Shown piece after piece: positions 6,948-12,974 of a stretch of 12,974 bases of DNA. The notes under the pieces were generated by a model. The model did no database searches. It was not told where the DNA came from and worked only from the letters and a program-made list of their open reading frames with translations. A program made the position numbers and the translations under genes. Where the stretch lies: the NCBI GenBank assembly GCA_017531065.1, contig JAFXLR010000145.1:1-12974 (forward strand). Reading direction: 5' to 3'. Each line of letters opens with the position of its first letter. Position 1 is the first letter of the stretch. Origin of the DNA: Bacilli bacterium (GTDB lineage: Bacteria > Bacillota_I > Bacilli_A > RFN20 > CAG-826).

Positions 6948-7261
6948 TCTTCCTTCTTCCTTTCTAGAGTCACGTGCTTCGGATAAGAAGCTGCGACATC
7001 TTTAATCTGGGACTCAATCGTTTCGTTAACGATCTGGTCGTGGATGCTTTGCTTGCCTTTGACAAGTAGCTCCACATTGCCTTCCTCTACTTTCGCCTCA
7101 TAGATTGATGGGTCATCGGTATAGGCGTTAAGGCCTCCGACGACAATCGCACTGATTGCGGCGCAGACTAAGTCCTCGCCATAGGGCGCGCTATTCGCGT
7201 GTCCTTTGACGGTTAAGGATTTGAGGTCTTTGTCACGATAGACGAACGTAGCTTTTATCAT
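6944..7261 (-). CDS. prp: Ribosomal-processing cysteine protease Prp (YsxB family)
   Basis: Prp removes the N-terminal extension of L27 in Firmicutes and related bacteria, a step reported as essential in Staphylococcus aureus. The 105 residues contain the catalytic pair in the expected context: [19 protein letters not shown] with His21 and Cys33. The length matches the family (about 105-110). It lies between rplU and rpmA as usual: its ATG overlaps the rplU stop by one base (TAATG) and its TGA overlaps the rpmA ATG. It has no Shine-Dalgarno sequence of its own, so it depends on coupling with rplU, which should keep protease levels below ribosomal-protein levels. Confidence 0.96.
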   Translation of the reverse strand: MIKATFVYRDKDLKSLTVKGHANSAPYGEDLVCAAISAIVVGGLNAYTDDPSIYEAKVEEGNVELLVKGKQSIHDQIVNETIESQIKDVAASYPKHVTLERKKEE

Positions 7262-7569
7262 TAGGCGTTGATGGATTTAACAACCAAACAAGTGAAAGGC
7301 TGGCGGTGGCCGTGTTTACGGCGGACATTGGCCTTGCTCTTGTAGCGGTAGACGACGAGTTTCTTGCCTAAACCCTGCTTCTCGACTTTGGCAACAACGG
7401 AAGCGCCCTTGACGTAAGGATCGCCAACTTTGTTGGTTTCGCCGCCGATGAAGAGGACTTTGGAAAGGGTGACGTCTTTTCCGGCTTCGGCATCAAGTTT
7501 TTCGACGTAAATCTTATCGCCGACTTCGACTTTGATCTGCTTACCACCAGTTTCAACAATGGCGTACAT
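7261..7569 (-). CDS. rplU: 50S ribosomal protein L21
   Basis: L21 binds 23S rRNA in the large subunit. The 102 residues begin [18 protein letters not shown] and end with [18 protein letters not shown] (77-94), both family signatures, and the length is normal. A strong ribosome-binding site, AAGGAGG, sits 7 bases upstream of the ATG. It is the first gene of rplU-prp-rpmA, behind its own promoter and a structured leader of about 107 bases. Confidence 0.98.
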   Translation of the reverse strand: MYAIVETGGKQIKVEVGDKIYVEKLDAEAGKDVTLSKVLFIGGETNKVGDPYVKGASVVAKVEKQGLGKKLVVYRYKSKANVRRKHGHRQPFTCLVVKSINA

Positions 7570-7676
7570 GCTTGTTCCTCCTTATTAGCTTTTGACTCGC
7601 TCCGTGCGGTTTAATCACAAAGTGATTAATTGTGGACCGTAGAAATGCGGTTGAGGCCCCTAGGGAGGGCGACAAC
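7570..7676 (-). promoter_or_regulatory. Structured 5' leader of rplU, probable L21 leader
   Basis: The transcript from the predicted start to the rplU ATG holds several foldable parts: ACCG...CGGT around 7635-7650, and a perfect 8-bp hairpin TTAATCAC-TTT-GTGATTAA (7611-7629), followed by CCGCACGGAGCG and the AAGGAGG site. Low-GC Gram-positives are known to have an L21 leader (an Rfam ribosomal-protein leader family) at this place, thought to let L21 repress its own operon. I assign it by position and the presence of hairpins; I cannot align it to the family model here. Confidence 0.5.
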
Positions 7677-7682
7677 GTAATT

Positions 7683-7711
7683 ATCATACACGCACATACA
7701 GGAAAAGTGAA
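7683..7711 (-). promoter_or_regulatory. Promoter of the rplU-prp-rpmA operon
   Basis: TTCACT (7711-7706) and TATGAT (7688-7683) are 17 bases apart, a reasonable sigma-A match. The predicted start is near 7676. A perfect 10-bp palindrome, TACAATTGTA, lies just upstream at 7721-7730. The rest of the gap to the small ORF (7731-7773) shows only weak stem-loops and no convincing terminator. Confidence 0.5.
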
Positions 7712-7773
7712 GAATTTTCGTACAATTGTAAAAAGATGTTTCTTTAGAAAAGCCTAAGGATGAATGATTGCTT

Positions 7774-7956
7774 TCAATTCCAGGTGACAGCCCATCCACC
7801 AGGAGCTTTGGCTGTTCCCTTGGTTGACTTAAGAAGTCGATAGACCACTACCGCGACGATGCTGATGGCTAAGACAGCCATGACCGCAGTTAAGGCCAAA
7901 GCCTCCCCTGGGCAGATTGCTTGCCTCTCGCTCAATGTGAGTTCTCTTCCGTTCAT
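7774..7956 (-). CDS. Small single-helix membrane peptide, 60 aa, unknown function
   Basis: I do not recognise a named family. The start is well supported: GAGGAGGT lies 5 bases before the ATG, the strongest ribosome-binding site with that of rplU. The peptide has a polar N-terminus, MNGRELTLSERQAICPG, a hydrophobic helix at about 19-39, a basic patch RLLKSTKGTAK (40-50), and the end APGGWAVTWN. The N-terminus is loosely like a double-glycine-type leader (LSERQAICPG has Glu, Ile and Gly at -8, -4 and -1 from a PG site), which would leave a 43-residue hydrophobic mature peptide; that reading is speculative, and no peptidase-transporter gene is visible. It stands alone between the valS terminator and the rplU promoter. 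Alternatives are a small membrane-stress or regulatory protein. Confidence 0.7.
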   Translation of the reverse strand: MNGRELTLSERQAICPGEALALTAVMAVLAISIVAVVVYRLLKSTKGTAKAPGGWAVTWN

Positions 7957-8002
7957 AGATTACCTCCTCACTTCTCATATATTGGCGATAAATCCATTTT
8001 TC

Positions 8003-8036
8003 CGGAAAAAAGAAAAACGCCCTCGTTTGAGAGCGT
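8003..8036 (-). terminator. Intrinsic terminator of valS
   Basis: ACGCTCTC-AAAC-GAGGGCGT forms an 8-bp stem (one G-U) with a 4-base loop, followed on the minus strand by TTTTTCTTTTTT. It lies 15 bases after the valS stop. The T run continues into TTTTTCCGGAAAAA (7997-8010), a 14-bp palindrome that may be chance. Confidence 0.9.
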
Positions 8037-8051
8037 CCTTCAATTTGCTTT

Positions 8052-10634
8052 TTATAACGATGCCAGCTTGTTTTTGAGGGACTCGAGAATTCCTTTGTTT
8101 TTCTCAAGTTTTGCCTTCTCAAGATCGACTTTCTCTTTCGGGGCCTTGCTCACGAAGCCTGGGTTCCCAAGCATCTTCTCGCTGCGGCTGATTTCGAATT
8201 CGAGGGTCTCTTTTTCCTTAAGGAGCTTCTCTTTGAGAATGGCTGGATCGACGTCTTCCTCAACCATGAGCTCGTAGCCTGGGTAAAGGAAGCTTGAACC
8301 TCCAAGGCTCTCGCCCTTGATTTCATAAGAGGAAGCGAAGGTGAAACGCTTGAGGTATTCGCCAGAACCTTCGAATGGTTCAGCTGGTGAGACAAGGAGC
8401 CTGACTTTGGCGTTAGGAGCCATACCGTTTGTGGATTTGTAGTTACGGATATCCTTGATCATTCCTTCCAAAATGGAGAGTTTCTCAACCGCTTTCTTGT
8501 TGATGAGATGGCGGTCGTATTCAGGATATGGTTCTTCCATGATGCTCTTCTTGTGGCCTGGGAGAGAAAGGTACATCTCTTCGGTAACAAATGGAGTGTA
8601 TGGATAGATCATGAGGATGATGTCCTTCATGACGGTGTAAAGCACGTCTTTGGTGACATCGGCTTCCTTGCCTTCGTGGGACAAAGCGATCTTGCTCATC
8701 TCAAGATATGATGAACAGAAATCATCATAGACAAAGTCATAAAGAATCGATGAGGCCTGACCAAAGTGGTATTTGTCCATCTCGGAGCGTACGCTCTTGA
8801 TAGTATGCATGAGCTTGTCGATGATGGCGGCATCAAGGACACCCAAGGTCTTCTTGTCGATTGGTCTTGGGGTGTAGTCCTCACCAAGGACGCCTTCGAC
8901 ATAACGGCAGGCGTTCCAAATCTTGTTGAGATAGTTCTCGGCAGCGCCCACTTTCTCATCGATGTAACGCATATCCATGCCCGGGGTGCAGTTATTGGTG
9001 ATGAAGTATCTAAGAGCGTCAACGCCATACTTCTCGATGACGTCGATTGGGTCAACGCCATTACCTAGGGATTTAGACATCTTACGGCCTTGCGCATCGC
9101 GGATAAGACCATGGATGACGACTTCGTGGAATGGGGATTTGTCAGTGAAATGTAAAGACTGGAAGACCATGCGGCTGACCCAGAAGAAGATGATGTCGTA
9201 GCCGGTGACGAGGACGCTTGTTGGGAAGTAGCGTTTGAAGTCAGCGGTCTCGGTGTCTGGCCAACCTAAAGTGGCGAAAGGCCAAAGGGCGCTTGAGAAC
9301 CAGGTATCGAGGACATCCTCATCCTGCTTCCACTCCTTTGGATCCATCTCCTCTTCGGTGACGACGAGCTCACCGGTCTTGATGTTCGTATAGGCTGGGA
9401 TACGGTGTCCCCACCAAAGCTGACGGGAGATGCACCAATCCTCGACGGTGCTCATCCAACGGGTAAGGACTTTCTCGAAACGGCGTGGGACGAAGTTGAC
9501 TTTATCAGAGCCTTTCTGAGTGGCAAGAACCTTCTCGGCGAGAGGCTTCATTTTGACGAACCACTGCTTCGAAAGCATTGGCTCGACGACGCTGTCGCTA
9601 CGCTCGGAGTGACCGACCGAGTGGACGATCTTCTCGATTTTGACAAGGTGTCCGTCTTCTTTAATTTTGTCGACGAGGGCTTTGCGGCATTCGTAACGAT
9701 CCATGCCTTTGTATGGGCCGGCGATTTCGTTCATATGAGCGGTCTCATCGATACATTTGATGAACTTGAAACCGTACTTCTTTCCTAAAAGGAAATCGTT
9801 AGGGTCGTGGGCTGGGGTGCACTTCATGGCGCCGGTACCGAAAGAAATGTCGACATATTCATCGGCCATGAGAGGGATTTCTTCTCCGTTTGCTGGGTTA
9901 ATGACCATCTTGCCGACGAGGTCTGCGTACTTCTTGTCTTTCGGGTTGACGAAGACGGCGGTGTCGCCAAACATCGTCTCAGGCCTTGTGGTAGCGACGA
10001 TCAAAGATTTGTCGGTGCCCACCACATCATATTTGAAGTAATAGAACTCACCTTCGTCGTCCTTGTGGATGACTTCGATGTTGCTTAAAGCGGTTCTGAG
10101 CTCTGGGTCCCAGTTGATGATCTTCTCACCCTGGTAGATGAGCCCTTCTTTATATAAGGTAACGAAGACGTGCCTGACAGCGGCGCTTAAGCCTTCGTCC
10201 AAAGTGAATCTTTCTCTCGTGTAATCGACGGATAAGCCCATCTTGGCCCATTGACTATGGATGGTGTCGGCATATTCGTGCTTCCACTCCCAGGCTTTCT
10301 TAAGGAAGCCTTCTCTTCCAAGGTCGAAACGGGAAAGGCCTTGTTTCCTAAGCTTTTCCTCGACTTTGGCTTGGGTGGCGATGCCAGCGTGGTCCATTCC
10401 AGGAACCCAAAGGACGTCATATCCGACTTCTCTCTTGTAACGGGCGATGATGTCTTCGATCGTCGTGTCCATCGCGTGTCCAAGATGTAGTTTGCCTGTG
10501 ACGTTTGGCGGCGGAATAACCATGGAGAATGGCTGTTTAGAAAGGTCTCTTCCCGCTTGGAAATAGCCTTCTTCTTTCCATTTCTCGTACTTTCCTTCCT
10601 CAACTTTATGAGGGTCGTAATGCTTATCGAGCAT
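8052..10634 (-). CDS. valS: Valyl-tRNA synthetase
   Basis: ValRS charges tRNA-Val and hydrolyses mischarged Thr-tRNA. The 860 residues match the class I family: the HIGH motif is HLGH (50-53, in PPNVTGKLHLGH), the CP1 editing domain shows ATTRPETMFGDTAV (213-226) and GTGAMKCTPAHDPND (266-280), the WCISRQLWWGHRIP motif is at 400-413, and the KMSKS loop is exact (518-522). An anticodon-binding domain follows, and the last 65 or so residues form the Val-specific C-terminal coiled coil. The start at 10634 is preferred: GGAGG lies 7 bases upstream and MLDKHYDP fits the family N-terminus. The frame runs open 28 codons further, but that part is T-box leader, with its transcription terminator. Expression is probably controlled by charging of tRNA-Val. 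Confidence 0.98.
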   Translation of the reverse strand: MLDKHYDPHKVEEGKYEKWKEEGYFQAGRDLSKQPFSMVIPPPNVTGKLHLGHAMDTTIEDIIARYKREVGYDVLWVPGMDHAGIATQAKVEEKLRKQGLSRFDLGREGFLKKAWEWKHEYADTIHSQWAKMGLSVDYTRERFTLDEGLSAAVRHVFVTLYKEGLIYQGEKIINWDPELRTALSNIEVIHKDDEGEFYYFKYDVVGTDKSLIVATTRPETMFGDTAVFVNPKDKKYADLVGKMVINPANGEEIPLMADEYVDISFGTGAMKCTPAHDPNDFLLGKKYGFKFIKCIDETAHMNEIAGPYKGMDRYECRKALVDKIKEDGHLVKIEKIVHSVGHSERSDSVVEPMLSKQWFVKMKPLAEKVLATQKGSDKVNFVPRRFEKVLTRWMSTVEDWCISRQLWWGHRIPAYTNIKTGELVVTEEEMDPKEWKQDEDVLDTWFSSALWPFATLGWPDTETADFKRYFPTSVLVTGYDIIFFWVSRMVFQSLHFTDKSPFHEVVIHGLIRDAQGRKMSKSLGNGVDPIDVIEKYGVDALRYFITNNCTPGMDMRYIDEKVGAAENYLNKIWNACRYVEGVLGEDYTPRPIDKKTLGVLDAAIIDKLMHTIKSVRSEMDKYHFGQASSILYDFVYDDFCSSYLEMSKIALSHEGKEADVTKDVLYTVMKDIILMIYPYTPFVTEEMYLSLPGHKKSIMEEPYPEYDRHLINKKAVEKLSILEGMIKDIRNYKSTNGMAPNAKVRLLVSPAEPFEGSGEYLKRFTFASSYEIKGESLGGSSFLYPGYELMVEEDVDPAILKEKLLKEKETLEFEISRSEKMLGNPGFVSKAPKEKVDLEKAKLEKNKGILESLKNKLASL

Positions 10635-10647
10635 AGATTTGCCTCCG

Positions 10648-10858
10648 AATAAATAAAAAGTCCCTACGAATAGGGACGCGGTGCGCGGTACCACCCTAGT
10701 TCCTTGTCTTAAAGACAAAGCACTCGATCACCCTTAACGCGGATGGACGCCTATCTCTAGGGTTCTCTGGAAGCGACTCACCTTTCTTCCTAACCGCCTT
10801 CTCAGCTTCTGGCGGCTCTCTAAGTAGGAAGGTCAAGGATCCCTCATCCTTCAACGAA
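10648..10858 (-). ncRNA. T-box riboswitch of valS
   Basis: The T-box sequence AGGGTGGTACCGCG (10697-10684) is exact. Its UGGU bulge suits a tRNA ending ACCA, as for tRNA-Val. It is followed by the terminator GTCCCTA-TTCG-TAGGGAC with TTTTTATTTATT (10648-10677), whose 5' strand can instead pair UAGGG/CCCUA with the T-box as antiterminator. Upstream lie a stem III-like hairpin (10702-10720) and a stem I distal part, AGAGAGCCGCC...GGCGGT, within about 10780-10830. The 3' side of stem I reads AAAGGTGAGTCGC, so the specifier is probably a Val codon, GTG or possibly GTC; I cannot decide without folding. Uncharged tRNA-Val should permit read-through into valS. Confidence 0.92.
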
Positions 10859-10865
10859 CGATGAA

Positions 10866-10894
10866 ATTATAAGACCCCTTCCCTAAAAAGGGAA
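10866..10894 (-). promoter_or_regulatory. Promoter of the T-box-valS unit, with a dyad
   Basis: TATAAT (10871-10866) has a weak -35, TTCCCT (10894-10889), 17 bases upstream. The -35 is one arm of a perfect hairpin, TTCCCT-TTTT-AGGGAA (10879-10894), which begins 6 bases after the permease stop. That hairpin lacks a T run on its 3' side, so it is a poor intrinsic terminator for the permease gene; it may slow read-through or act as an operator. Confidence 0.5.
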
Positions 10895-10900
10895 TGAGAA

Positions 10901-12933
10901 TTATTCGGTGCGAAGAGCGACGACTGGGTCTTGCTGGGCTGCGCTTGCGGCAGGGACAAGGCCAGCGATGGTCGTAAGAAGAGCGCTGCCACCCAAGATG
11001 AAGAGCGCAACAAGGAATGGAAGGTTCGCGATCGTTCCGATGCCAAAGAGGGCACCGACTATGAGATTAAGAATTATCTGAAGCAGATAAGTTACCGCAA
11101 GACCGAAGAGGCCACCGCCAATGCCGATGATGAACGTCTCGGCGTTGAATAGGTGCGCGACGTCTTGCTTTCGTCCGCCAAGAGAACGGATGACGCCGAT
11201 CTCTTTGACGCGCTCCATGACCGAAACGAATGTGATGATGCCAATCATGACGGTTGAGACGACAAGCGATAAGGCTGTGAAGGCGACGAGAGCGACGGTG
11301 ACGATATCCACCACTCCGTTGATCATCGAGATAATAATCTCGAGGTTGTCGGTGTATTCGACCTTCGAACGGTCATCGGCCGCTAAGACTTTGCCAGTGC
11401 TTAATGTAATGTCTTTGTTGCCGTTCCAGGTCTTGAGATAGTCAGTCGCGAGGAACTTGTTATCGAAGTCGAGTGGATAGATGTCGACGCTGCTTGGAAT
11501 CTTGGAACCGCCGACGTTATTGACGCTTAATGTGGCGTTTCTCTTGATGGCGATGCCGCTTTGTGAGCCTGAACCGGTTGAGGAAGCGAGCATGCCGATA
11601 AGGGCGGAGATGTTGTTGGTTGAGCCAACTAAGAACGAGCTCTTAAGGAGATGTTCTTCGAACATGACTTTGACGTCATAGCCGATGCCGGAGATGACAT
11701 CGACGCCATTGATGTTGGCGATGGTTGAGTTGTAGCCGGAAGTGTCATTGTCTTCGGCGTATTGTCTGATGAACTTAGCGATCTTGGAATCGTAGTTGTC
11801 TCTGATCATCTTCTCAGCTAAAGCTGGGGTGTAGTAAAGACCGCTGTCAAGGCAGCCATAAGAGACGGTCTCTTGTGGGGTAAGGACGGCGGTGACTTTG
11901 AGTTTCATGCCGTTTTCGTGGTTCATGCCATCCTGGTCATACCAGTCATAGGTGAATGGCTGATAGACGGAAAGGTCAGCAGAGATTCCTGAGCCGGTTG
12001 GGTTTGGATCATAGTTAGGATTCTCGTGGAAGATGGTATCATTTGGATAGTAATAGTATTCTTTGCCAATGAGCGATTTAACATCGATGGCCTGTTGCTT
12101 TTCCCAAAGATCTTTGTTGAAGTTCTTCTCATCTTCGGAGAAATGATAGATGGCGTTGGCGAACATATCCTGGTCGTATAAGCCAAGGAGGGTCAAGACG
12201 AATTCGGTGACCTCGTTTTGGTGATTGAGGACGATCATGACTTCGTCAGCGGCGTGAGGGTATCTTCCCTCGACGACGTTATATTGGCTAAGGACGTATT
12301 CTTCGTTGTCGATGGCTTGTCCGATGGCGTTGCTATATCCGTCGACCATGTTGGCGTAACTTGCGTACTGGCCATCTCTGCAACCTTCAAGGATGGTTGT
12401 GCAGACGTTGGTGAGACCAGAGATGCTATATCTGACGTTTTCTTTGTCCACTCCTTCGTTTTCGACTTCAGCCTGAGTGTGGACGTAGATGTTGTTTTTG
12501 AAGTTGATTCCGTATTTGTAATCGATCGCGGAAACATAGTTCGAAGGCATGTCCTTAAGGAACTGGATGTAGTCCTCGTTGATGTCGTTTGTTGTTAAGG
12601 ATTGGTCAATGCCTTCAGAGGCTTTGACAAGGCTTTCCATCGCGAATTGGACGTCGATTTTGCCATCTTTCCAGGACTCACTCGCGATACGGGCTTGGGT
12701 AAGGCTATTCGTGCTGTCGAGGAGTTTGAGGTAATCGATCGCATTCTGTCTGATTTGGATTGGGTTGCCAGAAAGAAGGTCATCTTGGACGGAATCTATG
12801 TAGCCTCTGACGCCGTAAGAGACGGCAAGAACGGCCGAAACGCCGACAATGCCGATGGATGAGGCAACAATCGTCATGAAAGTGCGGCTGAACTTGGCCA
12901 TGAGGTTACGGCCAGAAAGCTTGATGGCGGTCC
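10901..12933 (-). CDS. MacB/FtsX-type ABC transporter permease, N-terminus missing at contig end
   Basis: This is the permease half of a type VII (MacB-like) ABC transporter; the substrate is unknown. Native sequence starts at TAIKLSGRNLMAKFSRTFMT; counting from there, helix 1 is at about 18-38, an extracellular domain of about 500 residues follows, then helices at about 541-569, 600-628 and 638-660. The signature ERVKEIGVIRSLGGRKQDV (573-591) and the end AASAAQQDPVVALRTE are typical of FtsX-domain permeases. The usual Firmicutes form is fused to an N-terminal ATPase, and the KLSGRNL entry resembles that linker, so the ATPase is probably cut off. The apparent ATG at 12970 is false: its first 12 residues, MVTGVQTCALPI, translate an Illumina adapter, and the next codon (W) straddles the join. 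A T-box-valS promoter follows the stop. Confidence 0.9.
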
Positions 12934-12974
12934 AGATCGGAAGAGCACACGTCTGAACTCCAGTCACCAATGGA
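12934..12974. other. Illumina TruSeq adapter contamination
   Basis: AGATCGGAAGAGC begins at 12934 and continues exactly as the TruSeq index-side adapter to CCAGTCAC at 12967. The last seven bases, CAATGGA, would then be the start of a sample index. This is untrimmed library sequence, not genome. Confidence 0.98.

Noticed and set aside
4540..7261. Mycoplasma-type code with TGA as Trp
   Set aside because: obg and prp end naturally at TGA at the expected family lengths, and Trp is written TGG in valS.
7611..7629. The hairpin TTAATCAC-TTT-GTGATTAA as an intrinsic terminator
   Set aside because: No T run follows on either strand; it lies inside the rplU leader and is better read as leader structure.
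7997..8010. 14-bp palindrome TTTTTCCGGAAAAA as a regulator site
   Set aside because: It consists mostly of the T run of the valS terminator and its mirror around CCGG; no evidence beyond symmetry.
10635..10718. 28-residue N-terminal extension of valS
   Set aside because: It translates the T-box and terminator of the riboswitch; the family N-terminus and a GGAGG site fit the start at 10634.
12218..12598. Plus-strand open frame of 126 codons inside the permease gene
   Set aside because: It mirrors the antisense of a well-supported gene, has Val/Asp-rich low-complexity composition and no ribosome-binding site. The other long plus-strand frames across the window were dropped for the same reason.
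12934..12970. Start codon of the ABC permease at 12970
   Set aside because: It lies in Illumina adapter sequence.
1..12974. CRISPR arrays, insertion sequences, phage or defence genes, tRNAs and rRNAs
   Set aside because: I found no regularly spaced repeats, transposase or integrase motifs, or tRNA-like cloverleaf with CCA in the window.

Overview
The window looks like a complete assembly contig of a compact, AT/GC-balanced genome from the Bacilli / Erysipelotrichia-like side of the Firmicutes, probably a non-sporulating, reduced-genome relative. Evidence: every native gene lies on the minus strand, spacing is tight, L27 has the Firmicutes-type cleavable N-terminal extension with its protease Prp, valS has a T-box leader, and TGA is used as stop (obg, prp), so the code is standard and not the Mycoplasma code 4. 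Gene order in the direction of transcription (right to left) is ABC permease - T-box - valS - small membrane peptide - rplU - prp - rpmA - glycosyltransferase - obg - 31-aa ORF - ruvA - ruvB - secDF. This is a compressed version of the order known from Bacillus subtilis (valS ... rplU-ysxB-rpmA-spo0B-obg ... ruvA-ruvB-queA-tgt-yajC ... secDF), with spo0B, queA, tgt and yajC missing.

Region by region. Positions 1 to about 84 are not native: they encode an internal piece of UDP-galactopyranose mutase (glf) on the plus strand, joined to the 3' end of secDF. secDF (to 2692) has full 12-helix topology but lacks the usual proton-relay residues. ruvB and ruvA (2810-4404) follow a possible 31-codon membrane ORF (4407-4502). 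obg (4540-5814) has an altered G4 motif and is coupled to a family 2 glycosyltransferase (5816-6578) that is split by a +1 frameshift at an A4 run. A terminator and a promoter separate it from the ribosomal-protein operon rplU-prp-rpmA (6666-7569), which has a structured leader and its own promoter. A 60-aa single-helix peptide gene (7774-7956) stands alone between that promoter and the valS terminator. valS (8052-10634) is preceded by a T-box riboswitch. The last native gene is the C-terminal part of a MacB/FtsX-type ABC permease (10901-12933); it runs into an Illumina adapter (12934-12974), which also supplies the false N-terminus of the longest reading frame there.

Most of the content is housekeeping: protein export (secDF), Holliday-junction migration (ruvAB), ribosome assembly and maturation (obg, L21, L27, Prp) and tRNA-Val charging under tRNA-responsive attenuation. 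The points most worth following are the two artefactual contig ends, the glycosyltransferase frameshift, the degenerate SecDF and Obg motifs, the lone 60-aa peptide and the near-leaderless promoters. I see no CRISPR array, insertion sequence, tRNA, rRNA or phage gene.
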